From Chelativorans salis (GTDB lineage: Bacteria > Pseudomonadota > Alphaproteobacteria > Rhizobiales > Rhizobiaceae), in contig NZ_JAOCZP010000008.1 of NCBI RefSeq assembly GCF_025336525.1, positions 124,001-188,000 on the forward strand: DNA of 64,000 nt. Reading direction: 5' to 3'. Made by a program: the position numbers and the translations under genes. The notes under the pieces are model-generated. The model did no database searches and was not told the origin of the DNA. It saw only the letters and a list, made by a program, of their open reading frames with translations. This document shows positions 36,281 to 44,764 of the stretch, piece by piece; positions within the stretch are counted from its first letter, which is position 1; every line of letters starts with the position of its first letter.

Positions 36281-36368
36281 CGCTTCACCTCCTTAGGCCT
36301 CCCGGCGAGGCCCGACCGAATGCCGGGTGCGCCGGAACGTGCCGCGTTAAACCGTCTCCCGTCTCATC

Positions 36369-37196
36369 TCACGGCTCGGCCTCCTCGGCCGCACCGAGTT
36401 TCTGTGGGGCGGAAAGTTCGGCGAAGGTGGACTGCCCCTCGAGCCAGGCCAGATAGTCCTCCTCCGTCTCCACGGCGACTATGCCGCGCATATAGCCGTG
36501 TCCGGTGCCGCACAGCTCCGCGCACAGCACCTCGAACGTCCCCGTCCTTGTCGGTGTGAACCAGAAATAGGTGACCATGCCCGGCACCATGTCCATCTTG
36601 GCGCGGAACTCGGGCACATAGAAATCATGCAGCACGTCGATCGAGCGCAGCAGCATCTTCACCGGCTTATCTATGGGCAGGTGCAGATCACCCGCTTCGA
36701 TGACGATGTCATCCTGGCCGGCGGGGTCCTCCGGATCGATACCCAGTGGGTTCTCGAAGGTGACGAGCCGATTGTCGGACTTGCCAAGCTTGCCGTCCTC
36801 GCCGGGCAGCCGGTAGTTCCACTGCCACTGCTGCCCCACCACCTCGACCTCGGTTGCATCGTCGGGAACGGTGACGAACTGCGACCAGACGTAGAGCCCC
36901 GGCGCCAGCATTGCCGCCACGCCCACCGCCGTCACGATCGTTAGCCACCATTCCAGCCTCTTGCTCTCCGGCTGGTAGGCCGCCTTGGCGCCTTCCTTAT
37001 GGCGAAAGCGGTAGACGCAATAGGCCATGAACAGGATAACTGCGCTGAAGACAGCGCCGGTAATCCAGAAGGTGATGATGAGCGTATCGTCGATATAGCC
37101 CCAGTTGGACGCAATGGGCGTCCACCACCACGGGCTCAAGATATGGAACAATATCGAGCCCAGGACCACAAGAACGAGTATCAGTGCGACGGCCAT
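36369..37196 (-). CDS. coxM: Cytochrome c oxidase subunit II (CoxM type)
   Basis: A 275-residue subunit II: two N-terminal helices (about 1-25 and 39-62, with a third hydrophobic stretch near 85-105) and a periplasmic cupredoxin domain. The dinuclear CuA site is complete: H190 (VLHDFYVPEF), C225, C229, H233 and M236 in CAELCGTGHGYM. The QQWQWNYRLPGEDG electron-entry motif is also seen. No fused cytochrome c domain, so electrons come from a separate cytochrome c, possibly the one encoded at 37791. First gene of the oxidase operon. Confidence 0.96.
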   Translation of the reverse strand: MAVALILVLVVLGSILFHILSPWWWTPIASNWGYIDDTLIITFWITGAVFSAVILFMAYCVYRFRHKEGAKAAYQPESKRLEWWLTIVTAVGVAAMLAPGLYVWSQFVTVPDDATEVEVVGQQWQWNYRLPGEDGKLGKSDNRLVTFENPLGIDPEDPAGQDDIVIEAGDLHLPIDKPVKMLLRSIDVLHDFYVPEFRAKMDMVPGMVTYFWFTPTRTGTFEVLCAELCGTGHGYMRGIVAVETEEDYLAWLEGQSTFAELSAPQKLGAAEEAEP

Positions 37197-37544
37197 TCTC
37201 CGTCCCTCCCGGCTCCCTAGTAGACCTCTCCTCCGTCAGGAAGCCGGCGACATATTAGCCTGAAATGACCGGGGATATCCAGAGCCGGCCAACGCGCCTC
37301 CGGTTAGCCGGAAGATTTCAAACCCCTGAGCCACGGCGCTTTCTTCTTTTTTTCTGCCGACGCCTTGCCAGCCGACTTGGCTTAACTTGCGTCGTCTCAT
37401 GCTTTTTTGAGACGGCATGCCGAACAGGCTGCTGCACAAGGCTGGCGCCGGCGGTTATTCTTCTGTAACCTGTGGAAAGTGAGGCAAACCGGTATGTTCG
37501 GATGTTGCCGAGATGCCTCCGATTTCGTCCCGGGAGGTCGTGCG
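37197..37544. other. Intergenic region upstream of coxM and of the microprotein
   Basis: 348 bases with no convincing gene before the microprotein. It must contain the leftward promoter of the cox operon and a rightward promoter for the microprotein and cytochrome c. I looked for an FNR/FixK-type site (TTGAT-N4-ATCAA) and for sigma-54 elements and saw none. Confidence 0.5.
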
Positions 37545-37625
37545 ATGGACGCCAAAACCTCGCTGTTGGTCGCGCTTTCTGTGCTGATACTGCTGTTGAT
37601 CGGCTTCGGTCTCATTCCTGTTTGA
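37545..37625 (+). CDS. Putative 26-residue single-helix membrane microprotein
   Basis: An ATG at 37545, preceded by GGGAGG eight bases upstream, opens a 26-codon reading that starts MDAKTSLLVALSVL and is almost wholly hydrophobic, ending PV before TGA. One transmembrane helix with a short polar N-terminus is predicted. It stands between the cox operon and a cytochrome c gene, similar in size to small oxidase subunits such as CcoQ or CydX, although no similarity in sequence can be claimed. Below normal gene-calling length. Real translation is inferred from start context and composition. Confidence 0.45.
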   Translation: MDAKTSLLVALSVLILLLIGFGLIPV

Positions 37626-37790
37626 GACGGCGGGTCGTGCTGCTCGGCACCGGGTTTGCGGCCTTATGTCACAGGAGCATGCGACAATTTGCCCATTGTT
37701 GGTGTGGGGGAGGGGCAACAGGATGAATGTCTGGGGAGGCGTTTGCGTCGCCGAATGCATGGCGGCGTCCGAAAGGGAGGAGGATTCGTC

Positions 37791-38192
37791 ATGAAATCGG
37801 TATCCCATTGCATTCGGATCGGCTTTGCCGCCGCGTTGCTCGCCCCGATTCCAGCATTAGCCCAGGAGGGAGACCCGGCCGCCGGCAAGACGGTATTTAA
37901 CAAGTGCCGGGCCTGCCATGAGGCGGAGACGGACAGAAACAAGGTCGGCCCGTCACTGCTCGGCGTTATCGGCCGCACCGCCGGCACGCTGGAATCGTTC
38001 CAGTCGCGCTATTCCCCAGCGATGAAGGAAGCGGGCGAGCAGGGGCTTGTCTGGGACGAGGAGAACCTGGCAGCATATTTGCGTGACCCCAAGGGGTTCA
38101 TGCCGGGCAACAAGATGGCCTTCGCCGGCCTTAAGAGCGACGAGGATATCGCCAATGTCACCGCCTATCTAAAGGCCGACCCCAAGCCGTGA
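37791..38192 (+). CDS. Class I cytochrome c
   Basis: A 133-residue exported c-type cytochrome. A signal peptide runs to about residue 24 (ALA-Q cleavage). The heme-binding motif is C39-R-A-C42-H43 and the distal methionine is probably M109 in NKMAF, giving a mature protein of about 109 residues like cytochrome c2. GGGAGGAGG lies directly upstream of the ATG at 37791; a longer reading to 37656 was rejected because it lacks the signal sequence. Likely electron donor to the adjacent CoxMNOP oxidase. Confidence 0.95.
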   Translation: MKSVSHCIRIGFAAALLAPIPALAQEGDPAAGKTVFNKCRACHEAETDRNKVGPSLLGVIGRTAGTLESFQSRYSPAMKEAGEQGLVWDEENLAAYLRDPKGFMPGNKMAFAGLKSDEDIANVTAYLKADPKP

Positions 38193-38215
38193 ATGGCGGC
38201 TGGGCGGAATTAAAC

Positions 38216-38240
38216 GGAGGTGCCGGGCGCCGACACCTCC
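38216..38240. terminator. Bidirectional terminator-like hairpin
   Basis: GGAGGTG pairs with CACCTCC around an 11-base loop, between the converging cytochrome c and GH127 genes. No long T-run, so efficiency is uncertain. Confidence 0.55.
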
Positions 38241-38246
38241 CGACAG

Positions 38247-40148
38247 CTACACTTCCTCCGCGATCCACACCTGCATCGGTCCCGGCCCACGGTTGTTCCA
38301 GAGGAAATAGGGGATTGCCGTCAGTGTGGCCGGGCGTTCGCGCGGCGGCTCGGTGCGGTAGAGGGCGCGCTGCCAGCCATCGTCGTCTATAGCCTTTCCC
38401 TCGGCGGTGAGGAGCGTTGCGCCGTCGAAGAGGTCGTTCCTTGCCAGCGCCCGTACCTCTGAATTTCGCGGCAGGCGCGTCTGCCGGACGGGGATACCGG
38501 GATTGTCAGCTTGCTCCAGGCAATAGACCAGCGGTCCGCGCCTCAGCGCCACGCGACCGAAATCCGCCGAGACCTGCGGATTGGCGTAGACGCGCTCGGG
38601 GCGCATGGGCAGGTCGAGCTCGACGCGATCGCCCTTTGCCCAACGGCGGCGGATGCCGAGGTAGCCGTTGACAGTATTCGCCGCCACGTCGATCTCTTCG
38701 CCGTTTACCTTCGCCCGCGCCCCGCGCGCCCAGCCGGGGATGCGCAGCTTGAGGCCGAACTCGGTTTCGGCTTCCGGGGTGAGCGTGATTGAGACGGCGC
38801 CAGACCAGGGATAATCGCTTTCCTCCATGACGCCGACCCTGGTGCCGGCGACATCGAGCGTGGTCTCGGTGCCGCCGTAGAGGTGCACGATCAGCGAGTC
38901 GGCACTAGTGGCGTAGAAATAGCCGCTGACCGAGGCGATCAACCGCGAGGCGTTCATCGTGCAGCAAGGGCAGGGATGCCAGGCCCAGCGCGTGTGGCTG
39001 CCGTCGCTCTCCAGCGGATTGTCGTAGAAATAGTGCTCGCCGTCGCGGCTCAGCCCCGTCAGCGCGCCGTTGAAGAGGGCGAGTTCGAGCGTGTCTGCAT
39101 ATTTGCCTTCGAGGTCAAGGTTGAGCATGCGCTGCGCCCACAGGATGAGGGCAACGGAGGCGCAGGTCTCTGCGTAGGCGGTATCGTTGGGGAGGTCGTA
39201 GTCCTTCGTGAAGCCTTCATTGTGCGCCGAGGGGCCGACGCCGGCCGTCACGTACATGCGTTTGGTGGTGATGTCTTCCCACAGCCGCTCGCAGGCCCTC
39301 TTGAGCGCCGCGTCGTCGAGCTCGGCGGCGAGATCGGCCATGGCCGTGTAGAGATACATGGCGCGCACAGCGTGGCCGACGGCCTTGTCCTGCTCGCGCA
39401 CCGGCTTGTGGGACTGTGAATATTCGTGAGTGCCCGCCCAGTAGTGATCGTCGCCGCGGGCTTCGGCCTCGATGTCGAAATAGTTCGGCTTTGCGCCCCG
39501 CTCGTTGACGAAATAGGCGGCTAGGTCGAGGCGGCGTTTATCGCCAGTGAGGTGATAGAGCTTGACCAGCGCCAGCTCGATCTCCGGGTGGCCGGGATAG
39601 CCGCGCTTCTGGCCGGGGCCCGTGCCGAAGGTCTCAGCGATGTGGTCGAGATAGCGCTCCATGATGTCGAGGAAGCGGCGGCGGCCGGTCGCCTGGTAGT
39701 AGGCGATGGCACCTTCCAACAGGTGTCCGGCATTGTAGAGCTCGTGGTTGTCCCTGAGGTTTGTCCAGCGGTTTTCAAGCTCGCGTTGGATGTACCAGCA
39801 GTTCAGATAGCCGTCGGGAAGCTGGGCCTTGGCCAAATCCTCGACGACGGCGTCGATCTGCGCTTCGATCTCGGCGTCGCGCTTGTGGGCGAGCGCGTAG
39901 CTGGCCACCTCGATCCATTTGCCGACGTCGGAATCCCAAAAGATCTGCGTTGTGAAGTTATGCCGGTTGGGCGGGATGGAGACCGGCGGCACGGGCTTCG
40001 GCAACTTCAAGGATTCCAGGATGCCGTGTGCGGCGAGCTGGCGGTGCTGGCTAGGCACTGTTCGGGCAAGGACAGTATCGAGCCGCTCGCGCCAGAATGC
40101 GCCGGTGAGTTTGACGTCTGTGAATCTGGCCGGAGTGTATCTACGCAT
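38247..40148 (-). CDS. GH127 beta-L-arabinofuranosidase
   Basis: A 633-residue glycoside hydrolase of family 127 (DUF1680), with an (alpha/alpha) barrel and C-terminal beta domains. Counterparts of the known zinc and catalytic residues of Bifidobacterium HypBA1 are readable: E311 (HNEGF), E327 and C329 (YAETCAS) and the C395-C396 pair in HPCPCCTMNASR, with equal spacing between the two glutamates. Family enzymes release beta-L-arabinofuranose with a cysteine nucleophile. There is no signal peptide, so short imported arabino-oligosaccharides are the likely substrate. It overlaps the LacI gene by eight bases and is the last gene of the operon. Confidence 0.92.
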   Translation of the reverse strand: MRRYTPARFTDVKLTGAFWRERLDTVLARTVPSQHRQLAAHGILESLKLPKPVPPVSIPPNRHNFTTQIFWDSDVGKWIEVASYALAHKRDAEIEAQIDAVVEDLAKAQLPDGYLNCWYIQRELENRWTNLRDNHELYNAGHLLEGAIAYYQATGRRRFLDIMERYLDHIAETFGTGPGQKRGYPGHPEIELALVKLYHLTGDKRRLDLAAYFVNERGAKPNYFDIEAEARGDDHYWAGTHEYSQSHKPVREQDKAVGHAVRAMYLYTAMADLAAELDDAALKRACERLWEDITTKRMYVTAGVGPSAHNEGFTKDYDLPNDTAYAETCASVALILWAQRMLNLDLEGKYADTLELALFNGALTGLSRDGEHYFYDNPLESDGSHTRWAWHPCPCCTMNASRLIASVSGYFYATSADSLIVHLYGGTETTLDVAGTRVGVMEESDYPWSGAVSITLTPEAETEFGLKLRIPGWARGARAKVNGEEIDVAANTVNGYLGIRRRWAKGDRVELDLPMRPERVYANPQVSADFGRVALRRGPLVYCLEQADNPGIPVRQTRLPRNSEVRALARNDLFDGATLLTAEGKAIDDDGWQRALYRTEPPRERPATLTAIPYFLWNNRGPGPMQVWIAEEV

Positions 40149-41238
40149 AGTCTTCCGTTCCCGTTAGAGTGTCCGTCTTGGCACCGCAGGATTCGCGGAT
40201 CACCAGGGTGCATGGCAGGCGGCTGACGCCCCGCATCGGCGTACCGTCGATCATGGCAATCAGGCGGCGGCCAGCCTCGCGGCCGAGCGCGCGGAGATTG
40301 AGATCGACGCTGGTGAGCGGCGGACGGCTGGCCTCGGTCATGACGTTCCAGTTGTCGAAGCCGACGATGGCGACATCCTCGGGCACGGCGATGCCGCGCT
40401 CGCGCAGCGCGTCGGCGGCACCGCGGGCGATCTGGTCATTGCCGCAGAAGAGCGCGTCCGGCGGCTCCCGCCCGTGGGCGAAGAGCCGAGCGGCTGCATC
40501 GTAGCCCCATTTCTCCGACCAATCTCCGCTCAGATAGTAGCCTTCGCCTTCCGCAAGCCCCGCTGCCGTCAGCGCTTGGCGATATCCGTCGCGGCGCAGG
40601 CGCACGGCCTCGAAGCGCTCCGGCCCAGTGATGTGGGCTATGCGCTGCCGTCCCAGCCCGATCAGGTGCTCGACGGCCATGCGCGCGCCGCCCTCGTCGT
40701 CGGGCAGCAGGCACACGGCCTCGGGATCGTCGGACTGGGAAAATACGTAGATGACCGGTAGCCCGCGCAGCGCACCGTCGAGTCCCGGCCGACGGTCGGC
40801 GCGGCGGGCGGTGATCACCATGCCGTCAACCCGCTTGCCCAAGAGCTGCTCCACGTGCTGGCGCTCGCGCTCGGGGTCGTCGGTGGCATTGCACATGAAG
40901 ACGGCGATCTGCCGGTCGGCCAGGCATGCCTCAAGGCCCTCGGCGATCGGCATGGTGAAGCGGCCGAAGCTATCGTTGGAGATCAGGCCGACGGTGAAGC
41001 TATGCCGCCGGTGCAGGCTCTGAGCCAGGCTGTTGGGGCGGAAGCCGAGCGCGTTGGCCACGGCGATGACGCGCTCGCGCGTCTCGGCCTTGAGGCTGCC
41101 GTTGTTGTTAAGCGCCTTCGAGACCGTGCCGATGCTCACATTGGCCATGCGCGCCACGTCGCGGATGGTAGGGCCGATCCGGCGCCGCAGCCGGTCATCT
41201 TCCGGTGTGCGGCTCGTGGGATTGGCTGGATCTTTCAT
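40141..41238 (-). CDS. LacI-family transcriptional regulator
   Basis: A 365-residue LacI/GalR regulator with helix-turn-helix TIRDVARMANVSIGTVSKALNNNGSLKAETRERV (residues about 24-57) and a sugar-binding effector domain ending PLTSVDLNLRALGREAGRRLIAMIDG. The ATG at 41238 was chosen; the reading to 41319 extends into the permease gene. It lies between the importer and GH127 genes in one operon, so it probably senses the imported sugar and may bind the two palindromes upstream of the binding protein gene (44652 and 44709). Effector unknown. Confidence 0.92.
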   Translation of the reverse strand: MKDPANPTSRTPEDDRLRRRIGPTIRDVARMANVSIGTVSKALNNNGSLKAETRERVIAVANALGFRPNSLAQSLHRRHSFTVGLISNDSFGRFTMPIAEGLEACLADRQIAVFMCNATDDPERERQHVEQLLGKRVDGMVITARRADRRPGLDGALRGLPVIYVFSQSDDPEAVCLLPDDEGGARMAVEHLIGLGRQRIAHITGPERFEAVRLRRDGYRQALTAAGLAEGEGYYLSGDWSEKWGYDAAARLFAHGREPPDALFCGNDQIARGAADALRERGIAVPEDVAIVGFDNWNVMTEASRPPLTSVDLNLRALGREAGRRLIAMIDGTPMRGVSRLPCTLVIRESCGAKTDTLTGTEDYA

Positions 41239-41249
41239 CGCGGGACCGC

Positions 41250-42137
41250 CTATTTCACCGCGCCGCTCAGGAAGCCGGACACGTAGTGGCGCTGCAGCAG
41301 GAAATAGATGGCGATGCATGGAATGACGGAGACCATCACGCCAGCCTGCAGCGGGCCCCAGGCTACAGAACCGTAGAAACTGCCGATCACGCTAGTCAAA
41401 AGCACCGGCAGCGTGAAGGAGGTCTCCTTGCTCATGAAGATGAGGGCGGCGAGGAACTCGTTCCAGCTCATGATGAAGGCAAACAGCGCGACCGTCACCA
41501 TGCCGGGCACAGCCAGCGGCATGAAGACACGGCCGAGGATCTGCAACGGGCTGCACCCGTCGACGATCGCCGCCTCCTCCAGTTCGCGGGGGATACCCTC
41601 GAAGGCATTGCGCATCACGTAGACGCTGAACGGCAGTTGCAGGATCGTGTGGATGATCGCCAAGCCGACATGGTTGTTGGTCAACCCGAGCTTGGTGAAC
41701 ATCAGGAAGAGTGGCGTCAAAAGCGCTTGGTAGGGGATCATCATACTCGCGAGCAGGAGGAGGAACAGGACCTCCTTGAACGGCACGTGGAAGCGGGCGA
41801 GCCCGTACCCTGCCGGCACGGCGAGCGCGAGACAGAAGAGGATGGTCAGGAAGGCCACCATAGAGGAGTTGAAAAGGTAGGTGGGCAGTCCCGCCTGGTA
41901 TTCATAGACCGTCAGATAGCTCTGCAGGCTCAAGGAATGCGGCAGGTAGTCGGGCGGGATGGCCGTCACCTCCGCCTGCGGCTTCAAGGAGGCAAGGAAG
42001 GACATGATGAGCGGCCAGGCCATGATGGCGATCACCAGCCAGCAGATCAGCGCGACGATCACCCGTGCCGGCAATCTAGTGCCGACCCTACGGGTGGAGA
42101 CGCCGACGGCGCTTCTTTCGAGGGGAATGTCGCTCAC
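41250..42137 (-). CDS. Sugar ABC transporter permease (MalG type)
   Basis: A 295-residue inner-membrane permease of the carbohydrate uptake (CUT1) family with about six helices. The cytoplasmic coupling loop is EGIPRELEEAAIVDGCSPLQILGRVFMPLAVPGM. The start is a GTG at 42137 forming a GTGA overlap with the upstream permease; the longer open reading to 43226 belongs to other genes. No ATPase gene accompanies this importer, so it probably uses the MalK-type protein encoded at 45996. Confidence 0.93.
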   Translation of the reverse strand: MSDIPLERSAVGVSTRRVGTRLPARVIVALICWLVIAIMAWPLIMSFLASLKPQAEVTAIPPDYLPHSLSLQSYLTVYEYQAGLPTYLFNSSMVAFLTILFCLALAVPAGYGLARFHVPFKEVLFLLLLASMMIPYQALLTPLFLMFTKLGLTNNHVGLAIIHTILQLPFSVYVMRNAFEGIPRELEEAAIVDGCSPLQILGRVFMPLAVPGMVTVALFAFIMSWNEFLAALIFMSKETSFTLPVLLTSVIGSFYGSVAWGPLQAGVMVSVIPCIAIYFLLQRHYVSGFLSGAVK

Positions 42138-43009
42138 GAGCGCCCTTTCCGGCTGGTCAGCGCGATCTGGACGGCCGCGCCCGCCATGATGATCACCATC
42201 AGGATAAGCGACAGCGCACTGCCATAGCCGAGTTTGAAGTAGACGAACGAGTTCTGGTAAATCCAGTAGACCGAGGTGAAGGTCTGCCCGCGCGGGGCGC
42301 CGCTGGTCATGATGTAGAACTGGTCGAAGGCAAGCATGGAGCCGATGGCGCTGATGAGCGTCGCCAGCAGAATGCTGCGGGCGGCGAGCGGCAGGATGAT
42401 GCGGCGCACGCGCTGCCAGTAGCTGGCGCCGTCGATCATCGCCGCCTCGATAAGGTCGTCGCCGATGGACTGGATGCCGGCGACCATAAGGATCATGCCG
42501 AAGCCGACGATCTTCCACGTCACCGAGATGATGACGGCAAGCTGGCCGAGTTCGGCCGAGCGAAACCACACCAGCGGCTTGTCGAGAATGCCGATGTCGA
42601 CTAGGAGCCTGTTGAACAGGCCCACCTGCTGATCGAACAACCACAGCCAGATGAAGCTGGAGGAGGCCAGGCCGATGACCACGGGCAGAAAGATGGCGCC
42701 GCGCGTGACCTGCTTGAGCCTCGTGTTCTCGGTGGTGAGCAGGGCAGCCAGAAAGCCGAGCCCCATCAGTACCGGAGTGATGTAGAGCGTGTAGCTGACG
42801 GTGAACCAGAGCGAGCGCCAGAAGCCCCTGTCCGAGAACGCCTTGGCGTAGTTCTCGAGCCCTACGAACTTGCCGCCGCCGAGCAGCGAGGCGTCGGTCA
42901 TCGAGGTGTAGACAAGCTGCCCCAGCGGATAGAAGACGAACACGGCCACGAACAGGAGGGCCGGCGTCATGAACAGGAGCCCGACATATCTGCTGGAGTT
43001 GGCGTACAT
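42134..43009 (-). CDS. Sugar ABC transporter permease (MalF type)
   Basis: A 291-residue CUT1-family permease with six helices (MTPALLFVAVFVFYPLGQLVYTSM at the start) and the coupling loop QSIGDDLIEAAMIDGASYWQRVRRIILPLAARS. Partner of the MalG-type protein, with which it overlaps by four bases. A palindromic repeat element fills most of the gap between it and the binding-protein gene. Confidence 0.93.
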   Translation of the reverse strand: MYANSSRYVGLLFMTPALLFVAVFVFYPLGQLVYTSMTDASLLGGGKFVGLENYAKAFSDRGFWRSLWFTVSYTLYITPVLMGLGFLAALLTTENTRLKQVTRGAIFLPVVIGLASSSFIWLWLFDQQVGLFNRLLVDIGILDKPLVWFRSAELGQLAVIISVTWKIVGFGMILMVAGIQSIGDDLIEAAMIDGASYWQRVRRIILPLAARSILLATLISAIGSMLAFDQFYIMTSGAPRGQTFTSVYWIYQNSFVYFKLGYGSALSLILMVIIMAGAAVQIALTSRKGRS

Positions 43010-43053
43010 GTGCTTGGGTTCGTGCCTCGTTATGGTGTTTGGTGATGCCGACG

Positions 43054-43230
43054 CCCTGCGGCGCCCCCCTCTGTCCTGCCGGACATCTCCCCCACGAGGG
43101 GGGAGATTGCGCCGTCGCGAAGACCTTCGCCAATCGTCGGCGCCGCAGGAAAAGCGACGGCGCGAACAGTCGGCTGATCTCCCTCCTTGTGGGGGAGATG
43201 TCCGGCGGGACAGAGGGGGGCGACATAGGG
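43054..43230. repeat. Palindromic repeat element, copy 1
   Basis: An inverted repeat of about 177 bases. The left arm starts near GCGCCCCCCTCTGTCC, contains GCCGGACATCTCCCCC and runs to 43107; the right arm (43177-43222) is its near-perfect reverse complement (about 42 of 47 bases). The outermost bases CCCTGCG and CATAGGG are also partly complementary. The centre is unrelated to the arms. A second copy with very similar arms lies inside cobG (62908-63075). Located between the binding-protein gene and its permease gene, where it will also form a strong mRNA hairpin. Non-coding; similar repeats are, to my knowledge, frequent in Mesorhizobium relatives. Confidence 0.88.
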
Positions 43231-43282
43231 TGCCTGCATCTCCGAACTTCCTGCTTTCACGCAGTCACGCCCCTCGCGCCTC

Positions 43283-44545
43283 CTACTCGCTGGCGATCTC
43301 GATCATGCGCTCGCGCGCTTCCTCGATGGCTTCATCGATCTCGCCGTCGAAGACCGCGCGCTGCAGCATATTGATCCACGGGCTCGAATCCGAATTCACC
43401 ATGTCAGCGAAGTGGAAAACCCACGGGACGTAGCCGACCTTGAGCGCTTCCGCCGTCACCTGCACCTTTGGCTGGTCCGCGAAATACTTGTTGTCGGTGG
43501 CGAGATCGGCGCGCACTGGCAGGATGCCGTTCTTGGCCAGCCCCTCCAACTGAGCCTCGTCTGAAAGCGACCAGTTGATGAACTCGCGCGCCAACTCCTC
43601 GTTATTTGAACCGCGCGGGATGGCGATTGTATCGCCGCCCACGAAGGCGGAGACCTGGCCTTCCTTGAGGCCCGGCAAGAGGGCCACGCCGTAGTCGAGG
43701 TCGGGGAAGTCCGATTCCACCAGCGGAATGACGAAGCCGCCCGTGCCCGCGATGCCGACATTTCCGTTGGTGAAGCCGGAGACGAAGTTCGCCCCGTTGT
43801 CGGTCTCCGCGCTTTCGGGGATCAGGCCCTCGGTCCACATGTCGCGGTAGACCTGGAGCACCTCCTTGACCGCTTCGCCCTCGAGTGCGGTGTCCTCGCC
43901 ATTGCGCGGCAGCATCTTGGCACCGCCGGCGACCATTAGCGGCGAGGTGACGAAGATGTTGCAGCCCGGGCAGGAGCCCGAGAAGTAGAAACCGTAGGTG
44001 TCGTCGCCGAGCGCGGCGACCTTCTTCGCCATCTCATGAATCTCGTAGATTGTGCGTGGCGGCTTCTCCGGGTCGAGGCCTGCTTTGCGGAACAGGTCCT
44101 TGTTCCAGGCGATGACCGAGACGTCCGGCGTGAAGCCGGTGCCGTAGGTGCGGCCTTCATAGGTGGAGATCTCCTTATAGGCGTCGATCACCTTGTCGAA
44201 ATTGGGGTTCTTTTCCGCCTCGTCGGTGATGTCGACCAGCGAGCCGGCGCGCATGAAGTCCGGCATGTAGATCAGGTCGAGCGAGATCAGATCCGGCGGG
44301 TCGCCGGCGGCGATGCTGGTAGCGAGCTTGGTCACCATCTGCAGGTTGGGGATGACGGTGACTTCGATCTGGTTGTCGGGATGCGTCTCGTTCCACAACT
44401 CGGCGAGCACCTTGCCGGCGTTCGCAGCACTTCCGTCGCGCACCCACATGGTCATGTCCTGGGCAAGTGCCGTGCCGGCCATGAAGACGGCCGCAGCCGT
44501 GGCAAGCACGGCTTTCCCGACACCCCGGGCGTTCAACACTTTCAT
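43283..44545 (-). CDS. Sugar ABC transporter substrate-binding protein (family 1)
   Basis: A 420-residue periplasmic sugar-binding protein of the MalE/UgpB type. The signal peptide is residues about 1-30, ending TALAQ. GGGAGGAAATC precedes the ATG at 44545; the longer reading to 44605 is not signal-like. Typical segments are TRYGTGFTPDVSVIAWNKDLFRKAGL-like and FVGGDTIAIPRGSNNEELAREFINW. It heads the operon with two permeases, LacI and GH127, so an arabinose-containing oligosaccharide is a plausible ligand (inference). Two operator-like palindromes precede it. Confidence 0.93.
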   Translation of the reverse strand: MKVLNARGVGKAVLATAAAVFMAGTALAQDMTMWVRDGSAANAGKVLAELWNETHPDNQIEVTVIPNLQMVTKLATSIAAGDPPDLISLDLIYMPDFMRAGSLVDITDEAEKNPNFDKVIDAYKEISTYEGRTYGTGFTPDVSVIAWNKDLFRKAGLDPEKPPRTIYEIHEMAKKVAALGDDTYGFYFSGSCPGCNIFVTSPLMVAGGAKMLPRNGEDTALEGEAVKEVLQVYRDMWTEGLIPESAETDNGANFVSGFTNGNVGIAGTGGFVIPLVESDFPDLDYGVALLPGLKEGQVSAFVGGDTIAIPRGSNNEELAREFINWSLSDEAQLEGLAKNGILPVRADLATDNKYFADQPKVQVTAEALKVGYVPWVFHFADMVNSDSSPWINMLQRAVFDGEIDEAIEEARERMIEIASE

Positions 44546-44651
44546 GATTTCCTCCCATATAGCGGAACCGGTCACGGAGCTCGCCATGCTCCGCGGCAGG
44601 AGCAAGCTTTCCCTTACGCTGGCAGCGGCTCCTCCCGCCGATTGCCAATTA

Positions 44652-44665
44652 GGAAAACCTTTTCC
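44652..44665. promoter_or_regulatory. LacI-type operator, proximal
   Basis: GGAAAACCTTTTCC: arms GGAAAA and TTTTCC around CC. About 107 bases upstream of the binding-protein start; twin of the site at 44709. Confidence 0.65.
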
Positions 44666-44708
44666 TTAACTGAAGGTGACACGAAACAGCGTTGGTGGCA
44701 AGGATTTT

Positions 44709-44722
44709 GGAAAAGGTTTTCC
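44709..44722. promoter_or_regulatory. LacI-type operator, distal
   Basis: GGAAAAGGTTTTCC, the exact reverse complement of the site at 44652 and 57 bases away centre to centre. Paired identical sites suggest cooperative or looping repression by a LacI dimer pair. Confidence 0.65.
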
Positions 44723-44764
44723 GATATCCTGCCACCATCGCTACAGCCTTTGGGAGGAGAGCCT

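Noticed and set aside
41250-43226. One 658-codon reading covering the permease and beyond
   Set aside because: The upstream half is out of frame with the MalF-type permease gene and is not membrane-like; the real start is the GTG at 42137.
43030-43260. Small open readings containing PLVGEMSGRTEGG-like peptides
   Set aside because: These are translations of the palindromic repeat, not genes; the same peptide appears from the copy inside cobG.
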